Of a DNA stretch of 64,000 bases, positions 49,940-57,386 are shown piece after piece. The stretch is from Hymenobacter cyanobacteriorum (GTDB lineage Bacteria > Bacteroidota > Bacteroidia > Cytophagales > Hymenobacteraceae). The notes beneath the pieces were generated by a model. The model had not been told where the DNA came from. It worked only from the letters and a program-made list of their open reading frames with translations, and did no database searches. Every line of letters begins with the position of its first letter. Within the stretch, counting starts at the first letter, position 1. The position numbers were made by a program, and so were the translations under genes. The DNA lies in contig NZ_JALBGC010000003.1 of the NCBI RefSeq assembly GCF_022631375.1, positions 682,001 to 746,000 on the forward strand, written 5' to 3'.

Positions 49940-50059
49940 ACAAATTTGTATTAATAAACATTATCTGTTACAATCATATTTTGTACGTCTTTACACAATC
50001 ATACTGTAACGTCGCGATTGTAAATTGAATAATGTGTTACAATTATATCGTTACAAACA
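49940..50059. promoter_or_regulatory. AT-rich upstream region with clustered TGTTACA motifs
   Basis: Upstream of the HTH gene are ACAAATTTGT (49940-49949), TGTTACAAT (49966-49974), CTGTAACG (near 50004-50011), TGTTACAAT (50035-50043) and CGTTACAAAC (50050-50059). Related sites occur in the gene itself: ATTTGTTACAAAT at 49661-49673 and ATTGTTGTAACAAT at 49684-49697. The hexamer GTTACA should appear about once per 2 kb on both strands together, so this density is high. It is most likely an operator array for the adjacent HTH protein. Confidence 0.55.
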
Positions 50060-50128
50060 GAGTTATTTTACACACCCCCAAACAGGTTATACTACAGCCT
50101 TCAGCACGCATGTTCAGCTTTTATACCC

Positions 50129-50986
50129 TTAGGATTGCAGAAACGCTGCTAAGCGGTCAGGATAATCGGTGGTGATACCAGCAAGTCCCAATGGCATTAG
50201 TCGTTTGAAGTCAGATTCTTCGTTTACAGTCCAGGGTACGAGACGCAGGCCAGGATACAATGACCGAAGTTCTCTGACGGCTTCAGGGGTTACGGTGCGG
50301 TGGTCGGGGCCGAAGGTGGTTGGAACGAACCCTAATTCCTGCAGGCTCGGCAGCCACGTCTGCTCAGCTTCAACCAGAAGGCAGGTGCGAATGGCTGGCC
50401 GGATGTGATGCGCCCGACGCAGAATGCGCGGGTCGAAACAAAGCAGCGTGGTGCGAGCCGACACTTCGGCCTGGTCTATTTCAGCCAGCACCAAATCGAG
50501 AAACTCGGCGGGGGCCGGATGGAAGATGCCATCCCCATCGGGCAGGCTTTTTACTTCAATGGAATAAGCCGGTGGGCAGCGGTGGGGCTGCCTAGCAGCC
50601 CACGCTTCGGTAGCGGCCAGCACAGCCCGAAGAAGGGGCTTGATGGCCGGTTGCGCTCGTTGCTCGGGAAAGCTGGGATGGGGATGGCCACAGTCACACT
50701 CTGCAATCTGGGCGTAGGGCATTTGGTAGAGGTTATAGGCTGGGGCGCTATCGGGTGGCAGTAATTTGCCTGCCGGACCACGGCAGATAAGCGGATTGAG
50801 CCAGGGCTCGTGCGATACCACAACCTGCCGGTCGGCCGAGATAATCACATCCAGTTCCAGCGCGTCAACCCCTAATTCCAAAGCGTGCAGGAATGCGGGC
50901 AGCGTGTTTTCGGGGAGTAGGCCCCGGCAGCCCCGATGGCCGTGGATTTCGGGCCTGATGAACGGTAAAATGGACTTGCCTGACAT
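50129..50986 (-). CDS. Glycerophosphodiester phosphodiesterase
   Basis: A 285-aa GDPD-fold enzyme that hydrolyses glycerophosphodiesters to glycerol-3-phosphate and an alcohol. Catalytic motifs are seen at the N terminus: HGHRGCRGLLPENTLPAF (His pair HGHRG) and ELDVIISADRQVVVSHEP (E/D metal ligands and second His). The C-terminal TVNEESDFKRLMPLGLAGITTDYPDRL is typical. There is no signal peptide, so it is probably cytoplasmic. It is a single gene divergent from the DUF2939 gene. Confidence 0.93.
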   Translation of the reverse strand: MSGKSILPFIRPEIHGHRGCRGLLPENTLPAFLHALELGVDALELDVIISADRQVVVSHEPWLNPLICRGPAGKLLPPDSAPAYNLYQMPYAQIAECDCGHPHPSFPEQRAQPAIKPLLRAVLAATEAWAARQPHRCPPAYSIEVKSLPDGDGIFHPAPAEFLDLVLAEIDQAEVSARTTLLCFDPRILRRAHHIRPAIRTCLLVEAEQTWLPSLQELGFVPTTFGPDHRTVTPEAVRELRSLYPGLRLVPWTVNEESDFKRLMPLGLAGITTDYPDRLAAFLQS

Positions 50987-51189
50987 AAAAGTGAGACGGC
51001 TGAAATGCTTGAGCAGGGCGAAAAATGCGTTGTACGCGCGCTAAATAGCCGCGCCCTACTCGTACAACCTTCAACAGGATTAGATGCCGGAAAACGAGCT
51101 AAAAACAGCGCTTTTGAGACTACACAACTGGTTTTAGGTTCGCCAGAATGCGTGGAGCATCAAGGTGGCTTAAAGCGTGTGATTTGGGG

Positions 51190-51197
51190 TAATTTTG
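51190..51197 (+). promoter_or_regulatory. -7 promoter element (TAATTTTG) of the DUF2939 gene
   Basis: Plus-strand TAATTTTG fits TAnnTTTG and ends 25 nt before the ATG at 51223. The remaining ~200 bp to the divergent GDPD gene show nothing else. Confidence 0.55.
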
Positions 51198-51222
51198 CTC
51201 GCTCATTCATCCAACGACCTTT

Positions 51223-51843
51223 ATGAAAAAACTGCTGCTTTTTGTGTTGCTGCTAGCCCTCGTGGGTGGGGGCTATTACTACTACCGCACGCTGAAGGGC
51301 GGCCCAAGCGGCTCGCTGGTGGCGGCTGCCGCGGCCGTGCAAACGCACGATATGACCAGCTTCGAGAAATACGTGGACGTGAACAGCGTAACCAGCCACC
51401 TGGTAGATGATGTGACGCAGCAGAGTTCGGCGCTGACTTCGCTGATGCCCGGCGGTAGCCTAGTGATGGGCGGAGCCCTGAAATTGCTGAAACCGACGCT
51501 GGCCAAAGCGGCTCACAACGAAGTGCAGCGCTACGTGGAAACCGGCTCGCTGGAAGCGGCCGCAGCTGCAGCCCCCAAACGCCTCGTGAATATCTCGCTG
51601 ACTGGCTTGGCCAGCAAAGTGGTGAGCCCGGACAGCGAGTTCAAAGGTGTGAAGTATACCCGGGAGGAAGGCGACAATGCTTTCGTGGGCCTCGAGGTGA
51701 CGCAGCCGCGCTACGATACCACGATGGTAGTGGAGGTGAAGATGCGCCGGCAGGGCGACCACTGGCAGCTCACCCAAATCACGAACAGCGCCGAGCTACT
51801 GCGCGGTGTGGCACGGTTGGAGAAGAAGCGGCTGCTGAATTAG
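51223..51843 (+). CDS. DUF2939 domain-containing protein
   Basis: A 206-aa protein with an N-terminal hydrophobic anchor or signal (KKLLLFVLLLALVGGGYYYY) and a soluble domain that starts LVAAAAAVQTHDMTSFEKYVDVNSV, the signature of DUF2939, and ends with paired strands (YDTTMVVEVKMRRQGDHWQLTQITNSAELL). Function of the family is unknown. It is monocistronic, with its own -7 box and a strong terminator. Confidence 0.8.
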   Translation: MKKLLLFVLLLALVGGGYYYYRTLKGGPSGSLVAAAAAVQTHDMTSFEKYVDVNSVTSHLVDDVTQQSSALTSLMPGGSLVMGGALKLLKPTLAKAAHNEVQRYVETGSLEAAAAAAPKRLVNISLTGLASKVVSPDSEFKGVKYTREEGDNAFVGLEVTQPRYDTTMVVEVKMRRQGDHWQLTQITNSAELLRGVARLEKKRLLN

Positions 51844-51880
51844 CTTACCAGGCTAAACGCTGGCTTCAATTGTGGCTCAA

Positions 51881-51915
51881 CAAAAAACCCCGGCTTTGAT
51901 GGCCGGGGTTTTTTG
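51881..51915. terminator. Bidirectional rho-independent terminator
   Basis: Perfect 14-bp stem (51881-51894 with 51902-51915), 7-nt loop, and A/T runs on both sides. It lies between the convergent DUF2939 and PLDc_N genes and can serve both. Confidence 0.93.
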
Positions 51916-51932
51916 TTGCTGTGAATGCTGGC

Positions 51933-52211
51933 TTAGCTGCGGCCGGAAAACAGGAAGTAGATAATGGAGCCGCCGAAGGGGAAGAACCAGATGATAAGCC
52001 CCCAGATGATTTTCTTACCGATGGACCAGTCCTGCTTGATGAGGCTGAGGAACGCGAAGACAGCGAACAGCAAATACATCACGCCGAAGATGGTGAGGGA
52101 ACCATCGGCGCGGCGGCCGCTGCCGCAGGACGTAAGAAGAGCCGAAGTCAGCAGGCTAAGTACAAGAGCCAGCGAGGGGATTCGGTTGCGAAGGGTGGAG
52201 AGCAGTTGCAT
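51933..52211 (-). CDS. PLDc_N domain membrane protein with lipoprotein-like signal
   Basis: A 92-aa protein. The C-terminal half is the PLDc_N domain, the two-helix membrane part normally before phospholipase D/cardiolipin synthase domains (FGVMYLLFAVFAFLSLI, IWGLIIWFFPFGGSIIYFLFSGR). Here it stands alone. The N terminus has a hydrophobic stretch ending LLTSC, which could be a lipobox with Cys29, so it may be a lipoprotein with two membrane helices. Function unknown; stand-alone forms are common in Bacteroidota. Confidence 0.78.
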   Translation of the reverse strand: MQLLSTLRNRIPSLALVLSLLTSALLTSCGSGRRADGSLTIFGVMYLLFAVFAFLSLIKQDWSIGKKIIWGLIIWFFPFGGSIIYFLFSGRS

Positions 52212-52306
52212 TTCAGGTTGGGGTAAGAGGTGAATAGGGGCCTGTACGCAAACCTGCTCAAATAGATATAGAAAAAAGCTATTGAATCAATTTAATTGAT
52301 TGATTA

Positions 52307-52954
52307 TCAGATTTTTGATTGAATATAAGCCCCTATTTGCATGAAAAACGCGGGGCCAGCGGCTGGAATGAATACCAGCATTAGTAGAAAGCCGAATAAC
52401 GCGCCGTAAAAGTGGGCATCGTGGTTAATGTTGTCGCCCTGACGGCGGCCCATGTACCAGGAATAGGCCAGATACAGCCCGCCCCACAGGAAACCGGGAA
52501 TGGTTAGGTCCGGCAGTAGCGGGAAGCCAATGCCGATAGTAGGCGCATAGAGCACGGCGGCAAAGATGATGGACGATACTCCGCCCGAGGCTCCGAGGCT
52601 GTTGTAGTAACGGTCGTTGCGATGCCGGAAATAGGTGGGCAGGTCGGAGAGCACAATACCGCCCAGGTAGAGCAGCAGGAAGGCCGCACTGCCCATTAAC
52701 AAGCCAAACGTGGCCTGCAGGATGGTGAGCACAATGCCGCCAAAAGAGTAGAAGGCAATCATATTGAACGCGAGGTGCGCCCAGTCGGCGTGCAGAAAGC
52801 CGGAGGTAAGGAAGCGGTACGATTGGCTGGAGTCGCGGGCAATGGCGTAGGGCCGCATGGTCCAGGATTGCATGAGCTGGTCGTTAGACCAGGCGTACAT
52901 GGAGATGCCGACGGTGAGGACCGTTAGCAGGAGAACGAGATTGATTTCGGGCAC
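52307..52954 (-). CDS. Rhomboid family intramembrane serine protease
   Basis: A 215-aa six-helix membrane protease. The catalytic Ser123 is in NSLGASGG and His181 in HDAHFYGALFG. The oxyanion-loop pattern HLAFNMIAF (H60, N64) is present. It cleaves transmembrane substrates within the bilayer. The start is GTG at 52954, 7 bp after the prenyl synthase stop, so the two genes form an operon. Substrates are not predictable. Confidence 0.92.
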   Translation of the reverse strand: MPEINLVLLLTVLTVGISMYAWSNDQLMQSWTMRPYAIARDSSQSYRFLTSGFLHADWAHLAFNMIAFYSFGGIVLTILQATFGLLMGSAAFLLLYLGGIVLSDLPTYFRHRNDRYYNSLGASGGVSSIIFAAVLYAPTIGIGFPLLPDLTIPGFLWGGLYLAYSWYMGRRQGDNINHDAHFYGALFGFLLMLVFIPAAGPAFFMQIGAYIQSKI

Positions 52955-52961
52955 GAGGAAA

Positions 52962-53933
52962 TTAGTTTTCGCGGTCCATGAGCTGGAGCGCGAGGCGGTG
53001 AAGGGGTTCTTTGCGGGCTGCGAGCGCCGCTACGCGTTCCAAATGCTGCAGCGCATCCTGGAAGTAGGAGTTGATGAGAGCTTCCGTCTGAGGGCGAATT
53101 CCGAGCTCGTCATAGATGGCTCGGACGGCCTGGACTTTGGCGTCGGCATCGGTCACGGGCTGGCCGATGTGGCGGGCTAGGGTAGCCTGCTGAGCGGGGC
53201 CGGCCTGGGCCTGAGCGGAAAGCAGCAGGAAGGTTTTCTTGTCGGAGATGATGTCGCCGCCCACGCGCTTGCCGAAGGTGGCGGCGTCGCCGTACACGTC
53301 GAGCAAGTCGTCGCGCAGCTGAAAGGCCAGGCCGATGTCGGTGCCGAACTGGCGGAGGTGCTCGGCATCCTCTTCCGAAGCGCCGGCCAGGCGGGCTCCC
53401 AACTCCAGGCAGAAGCCGAGGAGGACGGCCGTTTTTAGGCGAATCATGTCGAGGTACTGGGCGATGCTGACCTGGGGCTCGGTCTCAAAATTCATGTCCC
53501 ACTGCTGGCCTTCGCAGACCTCGGCGGCTGTATGGCTGAAGCGGGCGAGGATGCGCGGGAGCAACTCCGGCTTCACCTCCAGGAATAGCTCGTAGGCCCG
53601 CACCAACATCACGTCGCCGGAGAGAATGGCGACGTTGGGGTTCCACTTTTCGTGCACGGTGGCTTGGCCGCGGCGCAGGGGCGCTTGGTCCATCAGGTCG
53701 TCGTGGAGGAGGGTGAAGTTGTGGAAGACTTCGGTGGCCAGGGCAGGCTTGATGATGCCGCTGAGGTCGTCGGTGAAGAGGTGGGCGCCGAGCAGCGTGA
53801 GCAGCGGCCGGATGCGTTTGCCGCCCAGGCCCATGATGTAGCGGATAGGGGCGTAGAGGGTATCGGGCTGCTCGCCGTAGCTGAGCTGCGCCAGGGCGGC
53901 GGTGATGTTAGCGGGGAAGTCGGCTGGGGTCAT
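52962..53933 (-). CDS. Polyprenyl synthetase (IspA/GGPP synthase family)
   Basis: A 323-aa trans-prenyltransferase. The first Asp-rich motif is LLHDDLMD (D78, D79, D82) with the following RRG, and the second is FQLRDDLLDVYGD. GGKRIRP (38-44) binds the diphosphate. It elongates allylic diphosphates with IPP to C15-C20 or longer; the residues before the first motif (FHNFTLLHDD) suggest a short to medium product, but length cannot be fixed by reading. The ATG at 53933 is chosen for the usual N terminus. It is followed at 7 bp by the rhomboid gene. Confidence 0.9.
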   Translation of the reverse strand: MTPADFPANITAALAQLSYGEQPDTLYAPIRYIMGLGGKRIRPLLTLLGAHLFTDDLSGIIKPALATEVFHNFTLLHDDLMDQAPLRRGQATVHEKWNPNVAILSGDVMLVRAYELFLEVKPELLPRILARFSHTAAEVCEGQQWDMNFETEPQVSIAQYLDMIRLKTAVLLGFCLELGARLAGASEEDAEHLRQFGTDIGLAFQLRDDLLDVYGDAATFGKRVGGDIISDKKTFLLLSAQAQAGPAQQATLARHIGQPVTDADAKVQAVRAIYDELGIRPQTEALINSYFQDALQHLERVAALAARKEPLHRLALQLMDREN

Positions 53934-53960
53934 AGGTGGTGCAAAGAACGGGGGCATCTG

Positions 53961-54004
53961 TCATTGCGAGTGAAGCGCGGCGGAACGCGGCAATCCGTCC
54001 TGTC
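53961..54004. repeat. Family G palindrome, left arm (split element)
   Basis: This 44-nt arm (TCATTGCGAGTGAAGCGCGG core) is repeated in inverse orientation at 54495-54538 with about six mismatches. Instead of a short loop, 490 bp containing a terminator and the 116-aa gene separate them. Related TCATTGCGAG palindromes are frequent in bacterial genomes as compact hairpins. Confidence 0.8.
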
Positions 54005-54026
54005 AAAACCAGACGCTTGATAAAGC

Positions 54027-54063
54027 AACAAGCCCCGATTCTGGTTAGAACCGGGGCTTGGTT
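54027..54063 (-). terminator. Terminator of the 116-aa protein gene
   Basis: CAAGCCCCG (54029-54037) pairs with CGGGGCTTG (54052-54060), with a partly paired inner loop, followed on the minus strand by a T-rich stretch. It is about 29 bp past the stop at 54092 and inside the family G arms. Confidence 0.7.
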
Positions 54064-54091
54064 GTGTTTGAAAAAGCTAACATATTTCACA

Positions 54092-54442
54092 TCAATGCCG
54101 CTTTGGCTTCGGTGCGAATTGAGGATAAATGCCCGCAATTATGGCCGAGTTTTGCAAGGCCAGTTCAAAACTGGTGTGAGCAAAAGGGTCCTTCTCCGAA
54201 TCAGGTCGGTTGGCTTCATTGCCCGTTGCAGCTCGCATAATTCCACCGAACACCCGGTCCCTTATCAGCGCTGCATCGTCAAAAGAGAAACCGAATACAG
54301 AAATCAACTCGCTCTCATTTTCATCATCGGGAGTGCCTTGAAGCGCCTGCTGAATCACAAAATCGGCTATGGCTCCCACTGTCTGATTTGGAGGAAGTGG
54401 AACCGTCATATCATCTGTCCACCCTTCTGGTATCTCGCTCAT
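54092..54442 (-). CDS. Protein of unknown function (116 aa), enclosed by repeat arms
   Basis: The product begins MSEIPEGWTDDMTVPLPP and continues acidic and soluble (AIADFVIQQALQGTPDDENESELISVFGFSFDDAALIRDRVFGGIMRAAT...LALQNSAIIAGIYPQF). No signal peptide, membrane helix or known motif is seen. It is about 45-47% GC, lower than rnr and the prenyl synthase gene on either side. It lies, together with its terminator, between the two arms of a split family G palindrome. An upstream in-frame ATG would extend into the repeat, so 54442 is preferred. Confidence 0.65.
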   Translation of the reverse strand: MSEIPEGWTDDMTVPLPPNQTVGAIADFVIQQALQGTPDDENESELISVFGFSFDDAALIRDRVFGGIMRAATGNEANRPDSEKDPFAHTSFELALQNSAIIAGIYPQFAPKPKRH

Positions 54443-54494
54443 ATTAGAAGTTGTTGCTTGTTCAAAAGAATCACATCTCAAAGTTGGTCGCATC

Positions 54495-54538
54495 GAGAGG
54501 AAGGATTGCCGCGGTCCGCTGCGCTCCCCTCGCAATGA
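54495..54538. repeat. Family G palindrome, right arm (split element)
   Basis: Inverse of the arm at 53961-54004; the inner 36 nt agree at 32 positions. It ends 11 bp from the rnr stop codon. The pair encloses the 116-aa gene. Confidence 0.8.
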
Positions 54539-54548
54539 TAGGTGAGGG

Positions 54549-57032
54549 CTAGCGGCGCTTGTTGCCCTTGTGCCCGCCCTTGCTGTGGCCCTTACCAGTG
54601 CTGTGGTCGCGGTAGCCGCGGGGCTCGCTGCTGCGCTGTTTGCGCTCGTCGGCTTCGCGCTTTTTTATATGGTCGGGGCGGTCGTCGACTAGCTCGAAGT
54701 CGATGGTGCGGTCGAGCAGGTTGGCGGATTTTACGACCACCATCATTTCGTCGCCGAACTGGATGATGCGCTTGTTGCGGCGGCCCACGATGCGGTAATT
54801 GTCCTTGTCGAGCTCGTACTCGTCGCCGGGAATGTCGCTGATGCGGACCATGCCCTCGCACTTGTTCTCCTCGATTTCGATGTACATGCCGCGCTCCGTC
54901 AGGCCCGACACCACGCCCTTGAAGGTGTTGCCGATTTCATCGGCCATGAACTCGACCTGCTTGAATTTGATGCTGGCGCGCTCGGCGTTGGCCGCCAGTT
55001 TCTCGCGGGCCGAGGAGTGCTTGCACTCTTCTTCCACGGGCTCGACGGGCACGTTCTTGCCGCCGAGCAGGTAGTGCTCCAGCAGGCGGTGGGCCATCAT
55101 GTCGGGGTAGCGGCGGATGGGCGAGGTGAAGTGCGAGTAGTGGTCGAAGGCCAGGCCGAAGTGGCCGAGCGGCTCGGTGGTGTAGATGGCCTTGCTCATG
55201 GTGCGAATGGCTAAGCCTTGGAGCACATTTTGCTCGGGCTTGCCCATCACCTCGGAGCTAAGGTTGTTGAGCTCGGTGCTGATTTTTTTCGGGTTTTCGA
55301 GCTTGAGCTTGTAGCCGAATTTCTGGGCGAAGAGGGCGAAGGTTTGCAGGCGTTCGGGCTCGGGCGCGTCGTGGGTGCGGTACACCATCGTGAAGCGCGG
55401 CTTGGTCTTTTTGAGGTTGAACACGAACTCGGCCACCTTGCGATTGGCCAGTAGCATGAACTCCTCAATCATCTTGTGGGCGTCCTTGCGCTCCTTCACA
55501 TACACGCCGAGGGGCTTGCCGTTCTCGTCGAGCCGGAACTTCACCTCCTGGGTTTCGAAGGTGATGGCCCCCTGCTTGAAGCGCAGCGCGCACAGCTTAT
55601 GCGCCATGTCGTTCATGATATTTATCTCCTCGGCGTACTCGCCCTCCTTGCTTTCGATGCGCTCCTGCGCCTCCTCGTAGCTGAAGCGGCGGTCGGAGTG
55701 AATGATGGTTTTACCGAACCACGACTCGTAGAGCTTGCCGTTTTCATCGAGCTCGAACACGGCCGAAAAGGTCAGCTTATCCTCGTGCGGACGCAGCGAG
55801 CAGAGGCCGTTGCTCAGGCGCTCGGGCAGCATCGGAATCACGCGGTCCACCAGGTAAACCGAGGTGGCGCGGTGCTTGCCCTCGCGCTCCAGCTCGGTGC
55901 CGGGACGCACGTAGTGGGTGACGTCGGCGATGTGCACGCCGATTTCCCAGTGGCCGTTTTCCAGCTTCTGAATGCTTAGGGCATCGTCGAAATCCTTGGC
56001 GTCGGCTGGGTCGATGGTGAAGGTGGTGATGTTGCGGAAGTCGCGGCGGCGGGCAATTTCATCCTCCGCAATTACCTCGCTGATGCCTTCCGATTCCTCC
56101 TCCACTTCCGAGGGGAATTCGAAGGGCAAGCCGAACTCGGCCATGATGGCGTTTATCTCGGCCTCGTTGCCGCCGGCCGCGCCGAAGTTGCGGATAACCT
56201 CGCCCACCGGCTGCCGGCTGCTGTCCTCCGGAAACTCGTTGATGCGGACCAGCACCTTGTCGCCGTTGCGCGACTCGTGCAGCAAATGCGGCGGCACAAA
56301 CACGTCGAAATACACCTTGCGGTTGTCGGGCTTCACGAAGCCGAGCGTGCCCTGAATCTGGATGCGGCCCACGATTTCGGGGCGCACCCGCTTGAGCACT
56401 TCCACCACGTCGCCCATCGGTCGGCCGTCGCGCGAGCCGCTGCGCAGGCGCACCCGCACCACGTCGCCCTGCAAGGCAAACTTGAGCTGGTCGGTGAACA
56501 CGCGGATGTCGTCGTGCTCGCCCGTACCCTCCGGCACCACGAAGGCGAAGTTGGGCGTGGCCAAATCGACGGTGCCGATGACGGTGTTCGACGGGGCGCG
56601 CTCGGGGCGGTCGTCGCCGTCCACGTAGTCGAAGCCGGCCGAGCGACGGCGGTGCACAATGGGGTCCTGGCCGAACTCGGCCTGCACCGAACGGTTGCGG
56701 GGCGGGGCGATGGGCGAAGGTTCTTTTTTACCCGATTTTCGAGCGCTGGACGGCATCAACGCCGCCGCCACGGCGTCGGCATCGGCGAGGCGGTATTCGT
56801 CGTTTTGGAGCAGCGTAATGAGGCCGTTTTTGCGCAGCACCTTGATGTGGGCAAAAATCTCCTCGCGCTGGCCCTTGGTCGTGACGCCGAGGCGGCGCGA
56901 GAGCTGGCGGTAGGCGAGGACTTTGGTGGGGTTGTCGGCGAAGACGCGCAGGACTTGGTCTTGGGTGATGGCCGCGGGTTCGGGCTTTTCGCGCTTGGCG
57001 CGGGGAGCCCGGGAGTTTTCGGGGGTATTCAT
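54549..57032 (-). CDS. rnr: Ribonuclease R
   Basis: An 827-aa 3'-5' exoribonuclease that degrades structured RNA. Domains in order: an N-terminal winged-helix region (~20-90, LRVFADNPTKVLAYRQLSRRLGVTT), cold-shock domains, the RNB catalytic domain with TIDPADAKDFDDALSI (Asp cluster) and MLPERLSNGLCSLRP, an S1 domain (FKGVVSGLTERGMYIEIEENKCEGMVRISDI), and a basic Lys/Gly/His tail. The ATG at 57032 is chosen over 57203, which would add an unlikely leader. It is separated from the ABC gene by a 351-bp repeat-rich gap. Confidence 0.95.
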   Translation of the reverse strand: MNTPENSRAPRAKREKPEPAAITQDQVLRVFADNPTKVLAYRQLSRRLGVTTKGQREEIFAHIKVLRKNGLITLLQNDEYRLADADAVAAALMPSSARKSGKKEPSPIAPPRNRSVQAEFGQDPIVHRRRSAGFDYVDGDDRPERAPSNTVIGTVDLATPNFAFVVPEGTGEHDDIRVFTDQLKFALQGDVVRVRLRSGSRDGRPMGDVVEVLKRVRPEIVGRIQIQGTLGFVKPDNRKVYFDVFVPPHLLHESRNGDKVLVRINEFPEDSSRQPVGEVIRNFGAAGGNEAEINAIMAEFGLPFEFPSEVEEESEGISEVIAEDEIARRRDFRNITTFTIDPADAKDFDDALSIQKLENGHWEIGVHIADVTHYVRPGTELEREGKHRATSVYLVDRVIPMLPERLSNGLCSLRPHEDKLTFSAVFELDENGKLYESWFGKTIIHSDRRFSYEEAQERIESKEGEYAEEINIMNDMAHKLCALRFKQGAITFETQEVKFRLDENGKPLGVYVKERKDAHKMIEEFMLLANRKVAEFVFNLKKTKPRFTMVYRTHDAPEPERLQTFALFAQKFGYKLKLENPKKISTELNNLSSEVMGKPEQNVLQGLAIRTMSKAIYTTEPLGHFGLAFDHYSHFTSPIRRYPDMMAHRLLEHYLLGGKNVPVEPVEEECKHSSAREKLAANAERASIKFKQVEFMADEIGNTFKGVVSGLTERGMYIEIEENKCEGMVRISDIPGDEYELDKDNYRIVGRRNKRIIQFGDEMMVVVKSANLLDRTIDFELVDDRPDHIKKREADERKQRSSEPRGYRDHSTGKGHSKGGHKGNKRR

Positions 57033-57144
57033 TTGGGTAAAAAGTGGCCGCCGAAAAGTGGTTTGGTCGCAGGCGGCGAGAGCGGAAAAATGAGTGGCTG
57101 GCGAGGCCGCGCCGTTTAGTGAAACGCGGGCCGGGCCGGGAGGT

Positions 57145-57170
57145 TGTAGCGCGGGCTCTGCGAGTCCGCG
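57145..57170. repeat. Diverged family F unit
   Basis: TGTAGCGCGGGCTCTGCGAG-type unit similar to the arms at 57263-57386 but with a changed centre. It lies in the same gap upstream of rnr and resembles the solitary arm at 36481-36505. Confidence 0.6.
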
Positions 57171-57262
57171 CGGGGTTGGGATTGACGCAGTAGCAGCCAG
57201 CATCTGGAGCTTCGTCAGCGCTGCTTAAGTAGCGTCTGGCAGCGCAAGGTATAAGGGCCGGC

Positions 57263-57386
57263 TGATGTAGCGCGGACTTTTAGTCCGCGAGTCAGTAATA
57301 CTGGAACACCAAATTCCAGAAACTAACTCCGAGCCTGGGAGCGCAAAGTGTGGTTTCGACGCGGACTAAAAGTCCGCGCTACATCA
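57263..57386. repeat. Family F inverted repeat (perfect 27-nt arms), overlaps the ABC gene stop
   Basis: Arms 57263-57289 and 57360-57386 are perfect inverted copies, each with an inner palindrome GCGGACTTTTAGTCCGC. The right arm ends exactly on the TGA stop codon (57384-57386) of the ABC ATPase. It dominates the 351-bp gap 57033-57383, in which nothing else but the diverged unit at 57145 was seen. Confidence 0.9.

Noticed and set aside
49886-50128. AT-rich region considered as a replication origin
   Set aside because: No good DnaA boxes (only weak TTTTACACA-like strings), no dnaA or dnaN gene, and no change in gene direction here. The motif array is better explained as operators.
57145-57386. 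Repeated GTAGCGCGG units considered as a CRISPR array
   Set aside because: Only two or three units in mixed orientation with unequal spacing and no cas genes.
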